This document shows, in pieces, positions 54,474-64,000 of a stretch of 64,000 nucleotides of DNA; the first letter of the stretch is position 1; each line of letters opens with the position of its first letter. The notes below the pieces were generated by a model. That model was not told the DNA's origin, ran no database searches, and was given only the letters and a program-made list of their open reading frames with translations. The stretch comes from Gadus chalcogrammus. Lineage: Eukaryota > Chordata > Actinopteri > Gadiformes > Gadidae. Location: positions 1,415,656 through 1,479,655 of the forward strand of contig NC_079412.1 of assembly GCF_026213295.1 (NCBI RefSeq). The letters are read 5' to 3'. A program made the position numbers and the translations under genes.

Positions 54474-57186
54474 GATGTCCTGTCTGGGATGAATAACTCT
54501 TGTGTTGTGACTTCTCAGCACCCAATACCTTCTTGCGCTGTTCCACTGTTCACAGTTTCACCCCCCCTCCAGGCATGATCTACCACAAGCGCACGGAGCA
54601 CTTTGAAGAGAAGCCTTTTGCGTGTGACGAGTGTGGGACCAAGTTTGCTGCCAACTCGTCCCTGAAGAACCACATGCGGCTGCACACGGGCGAGAAGCCC
54701 TATCACTGCAGGCACTGCGACATGAGCTTCAGCGTGGCCGCCGCCCTGGCCTACCACACCAAGAAGAAGCACTCCGAGGGTACCACACACACGCAGGCAT
54801 GCACAAGCGCATATGCACAGATGCATACACACTAGGGCTGAACGATTTTAAGAAAAAATTGAAATTGCGATTTTTCTGGTAGAGATTGCGGTTTCGATTT
54901 CAACCACGATTTATTTTCTTTAAATCAAGTTTCAGTATAAATTAATATAACCAATGAATTCCATTAAGGTAATGCAATAATGAAAACTGCTGGCAACAGA
55001 TTTCAAATGCAAGACTGTTAATTCAAGTACCTAAGAAACAACAACCAAAAAAGTCAAATAAAAAGGGAGCCCTCTTTCTTAAGTAAACTTGCTTCAATGG
55101 CTCATCAGCATCAAAATAATTGCACTTTTGTAAAAAAAAAAAAAAAAAACAACAACCACAGCTTTGACGATCCCAAAATCGTAATGCTTGAGATCGCGAT
55201 TTTTTGTCTAAAACGATAGATCGTTCAGCCCTAATACACACACTTGCATAAACACGCACACGCACGCGCACATACGAACATGCACACACACAAGACCATG
55301 CACACGCACAACTCCAAGAGCTTAAGCAGGGCCTCATACCTGGCCTCCCCCCCCCCCACACACACACACGCATACATACTTTCATTTTCACAAAATCCTC
55401 ACTAAAAGTATCCTATTGTCACACATAGTATGTTGAAGGATGTCCGTATTCATTTGTATGTGTGTGTGTGCGTGTGTGTGTGTTTTCCAGGCAAGATGTA
55501 TGCTTGCCAGTACTGCGAGGCCCTGTTCGCCCAGTCCATCGAGCTGACCCGTCATGTGCGCACACACACGGGTGACCGGCCCTATGTGTGTCGCGAGTGT
55601 GGCAAAGGTTACAGCCAGGCGAGCGGGCTTACCGTCCACCTCCAGACCTACCACAGTGAGTACAAACACACACACTTCACAGACACACCTCTGGTTCCAC
55701 CTTTAGACCCGCCACAGTGAGTACACACACACACACACACACACCCCCACAGACACACCACTGGGTCCACCTCCAGACCTACCACAGTGAGTCCACACAC
55801 AGACACACACCTCGCTCACGCATCGCAGCACGTACACACACTGCAGATCGCACACACACACACATTTGGCAGGCATGCACCCTCGCACGATTCACTCACT
55901 GCGGCAGCCCCAGAGGAAAGTGTAGCAATCAACAGAGCACTCAAAACATTTAGATATGTCATCAACTGGAAGGCTTTTCTTAAGGGAGAAACTGTTTAGT
56001 GAAGGGACACAGTGGTTTAATGTGAGTGTTTTGGACAAAGTTCAGAGCTGCGTGTCATGGCCTCACCAGACATCCTGGAGCCCCACGACTGCCAGAAGTG
56101 CCGTCTGAGCTTCTCGTCAGTGGAGGAGCACAGGAAGCACCTCCAGGACAGCCACCCGCGTGATTTCCACAAGTGCCCCGTCTGCCACAAGGTGTTCCAC
56201 AGCGCCGCCCTGCTGGAGAAACACAAGGCCATGCACTCCGGGATGAAGCCCTACAGCTGCGACCTCTGCCAGAAGTCCTACCAGGTAGGGTTCCCAGGCA
56301 CTCAGGGCAGCAGGGAACAACCGTACCTCCACAGCGGCACTGATGCAGATCAAATGTTTGGGGCGGGAGTGGCTGGTAACCAGAAGGTTGTGAATTCGAT
56401 CCCGGGCTCCTCCTAGAATGTCGAGATGTCCCTGTGCGAGACGCCTCACCCTCACTGCTCTGATGAGGTCGCTGTCGCATTGCATGGCTGACACCACCGG
56501 CGGTGTGAACGTGTGAATGAAGGGTTGTAAGTCGCTTTGGATAAAAGCAGAATCCCCCTAAATGTAAAAAAGTATGTTCTTGGAAAATATTGATAATGCA
56601 AAAGAAAATCTTTCTTTCTCTATATATATTTCCAAAAATATATAAGTTAACAACATTATGTGATGTCATGTCACAAGGTAGTTCAGTGGAAGTTAAGATT
56701 GGTTTATCAAATAACCCATCATACATCTGTAACCATCATTGAATTGGCTCTCATAGGGTCCGTTTGGTGGCACCTATGGTGATAACATGACAGCAATACC
56801 ATAGATCCCAACATTCTGATGTTCATAACACTAGAAAAGGCTTTTATCAGTGGGCCATTGGCTCCTGTTCCCTACCTCAGCCATCCTCCAGATGGCCACT
56901 TTAAGATGGTCACTTTTGTGACCAAAAGTGACCATCTTAGTTTATCACATGGCGGCTAGCACGGGAAAACCTGGGTCTGATCGGTTACTTAGCAACACCT
57001 TCCTGTTCGTCTTCTTGGTTCTCCAGCAACTGTCGGGCCTGTGGTACCACAACAGGACCAACCACCCGGAGGTGTACGCCAGCCAGACCAGCAAGTCCCT
57101 CAAGTGCCTGGTTCAGTGCGACATCTGCTTCAAGTTCTTCCCCAACGCCAGCAGCCTGAGCAGCCACCAGGCGCTGGAGCACGCTG
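49309..57186 (+). CDS. ZBTB40: ZBTB40, BTB/C2H2 zinc-finger protein, nine coding exons, 3' end not in window
   Basis: Nuclear DNA-binding protein. Exons: 49309-49457, 49717-50642, 50989-51182, 51924-52110, 53616-54023, 54573-54779, 55491-55655, 56046-56284, 57027-57186. Acceptors, donors and phases agree; 878 codons plus one base are in the window. The start, MDLTNYSRQLMQQL, follows an acceptor by two bases. The BTB domain covers about residues 1-125 (FCDCTILVG, AHKLVLGATSMLFR, YTGKLPTGKHN). A Gln/Thr/Glu/Pro repeat fills much of exon 2. Eleven C2H2-type fingers run from exon 5 to exon 9; the first is C2HC. Finger 3 is split by the exon 5/6 intron, and exon 9 begins with the family-specific QLSGLWYHNRTNHPEV. 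Human ZBTB40 has about 12 fingers, so a finger and the tail should follow. Exon 8's acceptor and exon 4's start are the least certain points. Confidence 0.9.
49965..50440 (+). repeat. Coding minisatellite in ZBTB40 exon 2
   Basis: Variants of an 18-bp, six-codon unit encode QTQTEP, QNQAEP, QNQNLAEP and QVQIQAEP over about 160 residues, after the BTB domain. The frame is never broken despite many copies. The human protein, as I remember it, has a non-repetitive acidic/serine-rich linker here. The antisense Leu-rich and Gly/Ser-rich frames are artefacts. Confidence 0.9.
51744..51923 (+). repeat. 33-bp tandem array ending at the exon 4 acceptor of ZBTB40
   Basis: Five copies of a 33-bp unit (GCTGACAGGGTGCCTG, then CTCTGTTCTGGAG) stand immediately before exon 4. 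The last copy ends CTCTGTTCTGCAG, the acceptor itself. The array is open in the exon frame (EADRVPGASVL) and has an upstream acceptor-like GTGCAG at 51735-51740, so it might be included as coding sequence. Confidence 0.85.
52111..52397 (+). repeat. 41-bp tandem array starting at the exon 4 donor of ZBTB40
   Basis: Seven copies start at 52111, 52152, 52193, 52234, 52275, 52316 and 52357. Each begins GTACGTCCTCAGAGAG (one copy has GTACTT) and ends GGGGGGCTTCCTCAG, so every junction reads CAG followed by GTACGT. The first GTACGT is the natural donor of exon 4. Confidence 0.92.
52398..53615 (+). other. ZBTB40 intron 4 remainder
   Basis: No complete repeat or gene is recognised. A short TG run lies at about 53236-53250. 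The region is not AT-rich and has no long inverted repeats that I could see. Confidence 0.4.
54030..54472. repeat. TCTGTTTAACTC-type minisatellite followed by (AT)n
   Basis: About 390 bp of short units around CTCTGTTTAACTCTGTTTGA and CAGTTCACCTCTGTTT starts directly after the exon 5 donor. A run of about 25 AT dinucleotides follows (54421-54470). Open frames in it are artefacts. Confidence 0.9.
54833..55233. mobile_element. hAT-like short element in ZBTB40 intron 6
   Basis: The ends TAGGGCTGAACGAT and ATCGTTCAGCCCTA are exact inverted repeats with the 8-bp duplication ATACACAC on both sides (54825-54832 and 55234-55241). The interior is AT-rich and non-coding. Confidence 0.88.
55631..55793 (+). 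repeat. Exon 7 3' end and donor of ZBTB40, triplicated
   Basis: The end of exon 7 (CCACCTCCAGACCTACCACA then GTGAGT) appears again with donors at 55717 and 55787, after CA-rich spacers of 61 and 70 bp. All three keep the CACAG/TGAGT donor. The first donor (55656) gives the expected reading phase. Confidence 0.85.
56351..56562 (+). mobile_element. tRNA-derived SINE in ZBTB40 intron 8
   Basis: The B-box-like GGTTGTGAATTCGATCCC, the body GTCGCTGTCGCATTGCATGG and the tail GTCGCTTTGGATAAAAGC match the fish SINE at 40649. The head is degraded. It is non-coding. Confidence 0.75.
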
Positions 57187-57209
57187 GTAAGCCCTGCTGC
57201 GCCACTACA

Positions 57210-57517
57210 TCAGACACGGCCCCCATCAGACAAGCCCTCCATCAGACAAGCTCCCCATCAGACACACCCCCCGCATCAGACACGACCCCCATCAGACACG
57301 CCCCCCATGAGACACGCCCCCTCCTCAGACGCACCCCGTACAGACACGCCCCCGCATCAGACACGCCCCCGCATCAGACACGCCCCCTCATCAGACACGC
57401 CCCCTCGTCAGACACCCCCCCTCATCAGACACGGCCCCCACCAGACACCCCCCCCTCATCAGACACGCCCCCCCATCAGATACACCCCGTACAGACACGC
57501 CCCCCATCAGACACACC
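57210..57517. repeat. CAGACACGCCCCC minisatellite, left part
   Basis: Units of about 15-17 bp containing CAGACACGCCCCC start directly after exon 9. The array is cut by a hAT insertion at 57526 and continues after it. Confidence 0.9.
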
Positions 57518-57525
57518 CCGTACAG

Positions 57526-58744
57526 CAGGGTTCCCCAATTAGTTTTTCCAGAGGGCCAAATTTGGTCAAACATGCCATGCCAAGGGCCGAAATGTCGTTT
57601 CATTTTTCTAATTCGCCATTTTTATGTGCAAATTTAGCTTTAATTATAATTACTGTTTTTGCGATAATGCAGGAGGGCTAGATCAATTAGGTTTAAATAG
57701 CATCCAGCTTCGACTGGAGGGCTTCAATCGCTTCGTACATGTCAGCAACAGTGTGGTTCTTGCCTTGTAGCTGCAGGTTAAGGTGATTCAGATGAGACAT
57801 GATGTCACAAAAAATTAACATCTGCCAACACCTTGGCGTCAGCCCGCCAGAAATTCGCGGGCTTTTGGGCTCTGCAGGCTGGATAAAAATGACACACGTT
57901 CATCACGCAGGTCGCACACCCTCTCCAACACACGGCCTTTACTCAGCCAGCGAACATCGTTGTGCAGCAACAGATCTTTGTGTTCAGCTGACATTTCCTC
58001 GGCACCTGCTTTCATAGCTCCACAACTTTTGTTTAGATTTTTTCCTCTTGATTTAAGATTTCACCAGCCATGTGAATTGCACATTGTTTAATGAACTCTG
58101 CATCAGCAAAGGGCTTCTTAGCTTTATCAAGCATCCAGAAAACATGCAATGAAGCAGCTGTTGCGCTCTCTTGTGCCGATGCCGTTTTGCATATGGTTAA
58201 AACTGACCGCTTGTATGATGTCAACATGCTTGCAATCTTTGGTTTGCGTTGCTCAGATTTTTCTGGGAAACTTCCATTAAAGCTGGCAGCATGCAAACAG
58301 TTTGTGTCAGGTTGTCCGATTTAATGACAGCCACCCTCTGCTTGCATATTAAGCATGTCGGCTTTGCGTTGGCATGGTCCGGTAAAGAAAAGCAATACTC
58401 ATCGGTCCATTCAGTTTTAAACTGGCGGTTCTCCTGGTTGACCTTCCTTTTCATGGCAAATGACATGTTTCTTTCATCAATTTTCAATCCGTTGATTTTT
58501 GGATAGCGGGAAAGTGACGCACGAAGCACGTTATTACGTCAGCACGCAGTAACGTCAACGGTCAAGTGGATGGTGTGGGCTGAGGGGAAAATATAGCAGA
58601 CCGCGCAAATAAAAAAAAAAATAAAAAAAAAAATTTTTTTTTTTTTTTTTTGGAGATGACATGTGACATGTGGGTCTGCGCGGGCCGGACATTTTGCTCT
58701 TGCGGGCCGGATCTGGCCCGCGGGCCGCTAATTGGGGTTCACTG
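57526..58744 (-). mobile_element. hAT element inserted in the minisatellite (1.2 kb)
   Basis: The ends CAGGGTTCCCCAATTAG and CTAATTGGGGTTCACTG are inverted with three mismatches. The 8-bp duplication CCGTACAG is on both sides (57518-57525 and 58745-58752). It carries minus-strand remains of its own transposase and an AT-rich 3' end, and is internally deleted compared with a full-length hAT element. Confidence 0.88.
57700..58529 (-). pseudogene. hAT transposase (GTF2IRD2/ZBED-type), deleted and frameshifted
   Basis: On the minus strand, MKRKVNQENRQFKTEWTDEY and CLICKQRVAVIKSDN form the zinc-finger N-terminus of this transposase type, the domain also found in the GTF2IRD2 gene. LDKAKKPFADAEFIKQC follows in a second frame. 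A short piece near 57720-57800 encodes MSHLNHLNLQLQGKNHTV, from the middle of the protein. The catalytic and dimerisation parts are missing. Confidence 0.75.
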
Positions 58745-58752
58745 CCGTACAG

Positions 58753-59010
58753 ACACGCCCCCCATCAGACACGACCCCTCATCTGACACACCCCCTCATC
58801 AGAAACGCCCCCTCATCAGACGCACCGTACAGACACACCCCGGAAAGACACGCCCCTCATCAGACACGCCCCCCGCATCAGACACGCCCCCTCATCAGAC
58901 ACACCCCGCATCAGACACGCCCCCCGCATCAGACACGCCCCCTCTTCACACACAGCCCGTAGTACAGACATGCCCTCTCATCAGACACGCCCCCGCACCA
59001 GACCAGTTGG
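58753..59010. repeat. CAGACACGCCCCC minisatellite, right part
   Basis: Same unit as 57210-57517, separated from it by the hAT element. Confidence 0.9.
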
Positions 59011-59266
59011 TCAAATTCAAACCATCTACATTTATTCATTTAAATTACACTGGTTCTAACACAAAAGTTTAGATGTGGTAGATTTGCCTTCTACTGAGCT
59101 CGTCATCCTTTAAGCAGCAAGAGAAACAACCCATTGCAGGACTTGCATCCTTGCATTAGTCTTAAAGGAGAAATCCGGTGTAGAATGGATCTGGGATATG
59201 TTTAATATGATAACGAGTTGGGATGTTCGTTAAGGAGCAAAAAAGCGCATGTGGACGCATGCTTAA

Positions 59267-60836
59267 AGGACAATTCCGGTATTTTGAACATTGAGCCCCC
59301 TTCTGGTTTGTCTAGGATGAAATAGAGTTGTTAACACCGAAATTTTTAATATTGGTCCTGTCTCGAGCATTTGGCTAATTTCGAATTGCCCCTGCCTGCT
59401 TCACAATGGCTGGCTATGGGCATTCATGAGCACCCCTAAACGTTTGTTTTAAGAAATGTGAAGCTCATCGAGTGGGTCAAAGTTCAAAGTACTTTATTTG
59501 TCATTGCCATAAAGACAACGAGACAGTAGAGGCAACCAGACTTACACAGCTAAATAATAATAAATAACAATAACAATTAATAAATAGATTCATAAATAAA
59601 TTCATAAATATACATAAAATAATAATAAAAATAATAAAAGCAATATATCTCCATATTATGGTGCATCAAGTCTTAGAGTGCAGTCCATGGGGGGCAGGGA
59701 GGGCTGGGCCGGGGGCGGGGGGAGATGAAGGGGGGTGGGGAGTGGGGTGGTCAAGCTGTTGAGGAGCCTTATTGCACAGGGATAGAAGCTCTTTGCCATC
59801 CTAGAGGTGCAAGCCTTTTTTGATCTGAACCTTTTCCCTGACGGGAGTAACAGGAACAGATGATGGGCAGGATGAGAAGGGTCTGTGAGGATGCGTTTAG
59901 AGCGCTGCAGGCAACGGGAGGAGGAGATGGACAAGATGTCGGGCAGCTCTACTCCAATGATCCTTCCCGCTGTTTTAATCAGCCTCTGGATGGCTGCCTG
60001 CTCCGCCTTTGTACAGCTGTAGGACCATACATTCAGGCAGTAAGCATGTAAGCATGTAAGCACACTCTCTATAGCGCAGCGGTAGAAGTTAAACAGCAGC
60101 CTCTGAGGAAGGTGTTCTTTCCTCAACTTCCGGAGGTAAAAGAGGCGTTGCTGGGCCTTCCCCAAAACGGAAGCTGTGTTTTTGACCCAGGACAACCCCT
60201 CCGTCAGTGTCAGACCCAGAAACTTTAGAGAGGTGACACGCTCAACCTCTTCACCGTTGATGTAGAGTGGGAGATGGTGATTATGCTGGGAAGACTTCCG
60301 GAAGTCAATGATCATCTCTTTGGTTTGGTTTGATTAGTGGTGTTCGTTGATGTTCCTCATCAAGTATCGCAGCGAAGTACAGTTTCTGTCATGTTTTATT
60401 TGGCATTTTGTAAATCGGCATTTTGTAAATGAAACGGAGACCGGAAACGGAAAGGGGGGAGTGGTTGTAGTGTTTTTACTCGGTTCTCCATATCAACAGT
60501 AGGGCTGGAACCGAGTAAAAAGACTACAACCGCTCCCCCTTTCCATTTCCGTTTCCGGTCCGGTTTCCGTTTCATTTACATAATGCCGATTTACAAAATG
60601 CCAAATAAAACCCGACAGGAACTGTATTTCGCTACGAATCTTGATGAGGAGCATCAACGAACACCACTGTGTTTGTGAATGCCGAAAGCCAGCCATTGTG
60701 AAGCAGGCCTGGGCGATTCGAAATTAGAATAATGCTGGAGAGAGGACCAATATTCTAAATTTTGGTGTTGACCACTCTATTTCATCCTAGACAAACCAGA
60801 AAGGGGGCTCAATGTTCAAAATACCGGAATTGTCCT
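59267..60836. mobile_element. Inner Kolobok-like element, TTAA target duplication
   Basis: The ends AGGACAATTCCGG and CCGGAATTGTCCT are exact inverted repeats flanked by TTAA (59263-59266 and 60837-60840). Arms of about 150-200 bp can be followed. A second hairpin of about 155-bp arms lies inside (about 60340-60668, centre near 60502). A Rex1-type LINE end is inserted in it. Confidence 0.85.
59478..60320 (-). pseudogene. Rex1-type LINE, 3' end
   Basis: The minus strand encodes the C-terminal part of a Rex1/Babar-type reverse transcriptase protein: FLGLTLTEGLSW, AQQRLFYLRKLRKE, FYRCAIESVLT, HHLFLLLPSGKRFRSKK, ending at 59656. An AATAA-rich tail follows (59570-59640). It is 5'-truncated, as usual for LINEs. 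The frame is intact over 219 codons, so the insertion is fairly young. Confidence 0.82.
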
Positions 60837-61493
60837 TTAAGTTGGCTGTTTTTAGCCGATTTTACCAAAACGCTATAAACTTGGAACGATGGGGGCATGT
60901 GTTATGGTAAAAACTAAATCACTATTTTAAACCACTTTAAAGGCTAGAAGTAGCCCGACACTATTTTGGTAGTATAAGGGTCTTAAAATATAAAACGAGG
61001 CATTGATAACTTTGTAAGTGTACAGATTGTTTATTAAAAATGACATTTTATACATGCAATACCATCAGTAGTTTTATCTGTCGACGCCATCTTGTCTTTA
61101 AGACTCGATAAGTCGATTGGCGAACACAGAGCTTGCGTGTTGAATCAGAATCAGAAAACGTTATTGATCCCCGGGGGGACATTTTTTCGTTCCAGCTGCT
61201 CCGTACAAATAGAAATGACAAGCATAGAAGATAAGATTATAAAATTCACGGATGTCACAAGCTCTGTGTTCGCCAATCTACCTAAGAATGTGTCGGGCTA
61301 CTTCTAGCCTTTTAAGTGGTTTAAAATAGCGATTTTGTTTTTACCTTAACACATGCCCCCATCGTTCCAAGTTTATAGCGTTTTGGTAGGATCGGCTAAA
61401 AACAGCCAACTTAAGAATGCGTCTACACGTGCTTTTTGGCTCCCAAACGAAAATCCCAGCTCGTTATCTCTCTGGGATATGTTTCTCCTTTAA

Positions 61494-61905
61494 GGAAAAA
61501 TAGTTTGGTGAAGAGACAAACAGTGGTTTAATGTGAGTGTTTTGATCAAGGTTTGGTCTATGGTCCTAACCCTACAAGAGCTAGCCTCTGAGATCGTTAC
61601 CTAGCCAAGAACAAATGACTGTGTTACGAGAATGAAACCAAATTTCTTCCCTTTGACTTAAAATTGGCCCTGACAACATTATGGAAAGGATCCCTACAGA
61701 GGAAAAAATTGTTACTTTACTTCACCTGATCCTGTCTGTTTCTCATTGTGTCTCATTCTAGGAAAAGTCTTGAAAGTCTCTTTTTTATTTGAAAGTATAA
61801 AAGGTTAGAGACCGCTGTTTTAGATAACACAAGCTACGCTGTGTTATCTAGTCCAACACAACCCACTGTGCTCTCTCCAGCTCACGTTTCCACAGTCGTC
61901 CTCAG
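61494..61905. other. Intronic or intergenic DNA with a partial match to the sequence before exon 8
   Basis: Positions 61494-61555 resemble 55980-56040, including CAGTGGTTTAATGTGAGTGTTTTG. The rest shows no recognised feature. Confidence 0.5.
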
Positions 61906-63141
61906 CAGTGTTGGGCAAGTTACTTCCAAAATGTAATATATTTCATATTACTAGTTACTTACATTTGAAAGTAATACGTTTCTTTACAATATTACCTTCT
62001 GTGTAGAGTAATAAGTAATAAGTTACTTATTACTTTCACCAAAATCAACATTCAGGACAAGGCAGATGGGGGGGGCAAAAATTAAAGTCTAATGAGGTCT
62101 ATATTGCATCTGCATGTAGTGTGTACCATGAATAGCTGAATTACAATAATGTTATGATATAGAATAATTAAACAACCAAAACCTTTACACGACAAGACAC
62201 AAACTCTTTTTCTATGCCTCATTTATTAGCTCCTGAGTTACAAAGTGCAGCCACACAAACATTTAACAAAAAAGTTGCATTCCCATGAAATCAAACATGT
62301 TAATAGTTTATACTATTTCAATAATAAAATAAAAGTGCACTTCAAGAATGACGTCTAACAGCCACCAGACAGGGCATGTTTTGTAAGTATTTTAGAACCT
62401 GAGCATATATCCTGCCCTGAAATAGCAGTAAATAGCAGTAATAAAAAAAGAGCATGAGAACAGCATAAATAATGAAACACATTCAACATTTCAGTCCCAC
62501 AGAGACTTTACAAGGAACTTATGCTTAGAGCCTATTAATGTTTTGGTTAGGACCAAGCAACAAAGTCTTAATAGACAAAATATACAGCCAAACAAGGGCT
62601 GGAGTTTGTGTGGCTCGGATTGTAACCAAGCCCCCAGGAACACTGCATACTTCCGCAATCCACCAGTGCTCAGCGGTCAAGCCTGGTATTGCAGCTGTTT
62701 AAGCGGGCTGTGGACGGGTCCCTCAAATCATGGGACCCAGAAGTAGATATCTCCGTTCACTCCAATACAAGTGGGGAACAGGAATGTGTCTCCGCAAAAA
62801 ATGTCTGGATATCAATCAAAGGCTCATAATTACCTTAAATGCCATGTCCTCAAAACGCCACCTCAAGCGTTTTATTAGCCGTTATCTCGCTGGGGAAGAG
62901 GGGTGTGCTGCTGAAAGGAGTCGTAGTGAAACAAATGGCATCCGAGAGGGCCTAGTTCAGTCCTCCGTTAACGTGTCCGATTTTTGGACTGGTTCATCTG
63001 CTGCTCAATAACTCTCACGGTCCTCTGCTTGCGATCATTGTGATTCATCATGTATTGATCCATTTATTCAAAAGATCCAAAGACAAAGAACAGGTGCATT
63101 ACGGTATCATTTTATATTGTTGTTGGACCGGAGTGGGGGGA
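61906..63141. mobile_element. hAT-like element, left end and interior; right end not found
   Basis: It begins CAGTGTTGGGCAAGTTACTT, the same terminus as the element at 32427. No matching CCCAACACTG end is seen before 64000, so it is truncated or its right end is past the window. Plus-strand pieces at 62543-63011 are open but have no motif I recognise. Confidence 0.5.
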
Positions 63142-63149
63142 TGGGCACT

Positions 63150-63860
63150 AGGGATATGTCGGTTGCGACTGATTCGTTACAACGAACGAATCCCGAACGT
63201 GAACGACAAGAACTGGTTCCCCAAAACAAGAAGAACTGGTTCTTTGATTCTTTTTTTTAACATAAACCAAACATATGGTCACGTAAATAAAATATACAAA
63301 CGAACAGAGCTCCGTCTCCCCGCGACTTATATTGATTGAGTCTACACGTTCTCAAAGATTCAGCCAATGAGAGGTAGCAATGGTGTTGGAATGGCACCTG
63401 GGTAAACCAATGACAAGGCGGTACCGTCGAATATGCGCGCTTTCTCTCTCTGACGTATCTTGGGTCATACCATTCGACGTGGGGCCACTCATATATCCCC
63501 CTAAATTTTTTCGAAAATAGACTTGACCTCCATCTGTTTATTGGATAAACGCATTTCCCAATCCCAGGAGTCTTTGCTCCATTATACGTGAATTTAAGAA
63601 CAAACAAAGAAATTAAACTGCAGTTCGTATTTTTTATTTATGACCATGCAAGTTCTGTAATGCCTGAACAATGAAGAATTAAATGTAAAGTAAAATAAAA
63701 TTATAAATGTAAAACCATGAATAAAATAAAATATATTTTTTTTAAGATGTAATCAGACGAAACGAACGAATCAAAACGACCGAATCAAATAAACGAATCG
63801 TTATAGTGAACTGAACTGAAAGAACTAGTTCCCGGAAAATAATCATTTTGCCCATCCCTA
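63150..63860. mobile_element. hAT-like short element (711 bp)
   Basis: The ends TAGGGATATGTCGG and GCCCATCCCTA share the TAGGGAT core in inverted orientation, with the exact 8-bp duplication ATGGGCAC on both sides (63142-63149 and 63861-63868). Inside are GAACGAATC and AACTGGTTC words seen also near 4230-4300. No transposase frame. Confidence 0.85.
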
Positions 63861-64000
63861 ATGGGCACGCATGCGTCCTATATTTCTGCATCCGGTATGT
63901 CACGGACTAGGCCACGTGTCTTGGCCCCATAACGCGGAAGCAAATCGCTCCTGTATGTTACCCTGCGCCACTGAGCAGTTTGTATATGAATGAATGGGCG

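Larger units (their letters stand above)
59166..61489. mobile_element. Outer Kolobok-like element, TTAA target duplication
   Basis: The ends AGGAGAAATCC and TTTCTCCT are inverted and TTAA flanks both (59162-59165 and 61490-61493). Inverted arms match over long stretches, such as AACAGCCAACTTAA with its complement and ACACATGCCCCCATCG with its complement. A second TTAA element is inserted in the left arm. Confidence 0.8.

Noticed and set aside
56928..57542. Open frame extending ZBTB40 exon 9 into SDTPPHQTRP-type repeats
   Set aside because: A good donor (GTAAGC) follows 57186, and the extension is the minisatellite.

Overview
The window is animal nuclear DNA, almost certainly from a teleost fish. 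It contains two spliced vertebrate genes and a dense set of fish-type transposons: hAT elements with 8-bp target duplications, TTAA-flanked Kolobok-like elements, Harbinger, piggyBac, Rex1, L2 and RTE LINEs, solo LTRs and tRNA-derived SINEs. No bacterial operon, CRISPR array, rRNA gene or functional tRNA gene was seen. I cannot name the species.

Layout. Positions 1-25,540 are intergenic and almost entirely transposon on transposon. They hold an L2-type LINE (minus strand), a solo LTR, a Rex1-type LINE broken by four later insertions, a nearly intact DUF4371-type hAT element, a ZBED-type hAT transposase split by a Harbinger element, and a piggyBac relic. Positions 25,807-47,347 hold the complete coding region of USP48, a ubiquitin-specific protease, in 27 exons. 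I placed every splice site from GT/AG signals and checked that reading phase runs through all of them, giving 1053 codons plus stop. Its introns carry a Kolobok-like element with a solo LTR and a 102-bp satellite inside it, several hAT elements, an RTE LINE end, a 46-bp x 31 minisatellite, a SINE and a 120-nt TG tract against one acceptor. Positions 49,309-57,186 hold most of ZBTB40, a BTB/zinc-finger transcription factor, in nine exons with a continuous frame. They cover the BTB domain and 11 C2H2-type fingers; the 3' end lies beyond the window or was not recognised. Positions 57,187-64,000 are intron or downstream DNA filled with a minisatellite split by a hAT element, a three-level Kolobok/Kolobok/LINE nest, and further hAT elements.

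The two genes are on the same strand about 2 kb apart. USP48 removes ubiquitin; ZBTB40 is a DNA-binding protein. I see no evidence of a shared pathway: they are linked as neighbours, and both lie in human 1p36.12. The most unusual signal is in ZBTB40. Exon 4 sits between two tandem arrays that each contain copies of its own splice-site sequence, and the donor of exon 7 is present three times. Coordinates and insertion order are read directly from the sequence. Family names rest on remembered protein signatures and need a database search to confirm.
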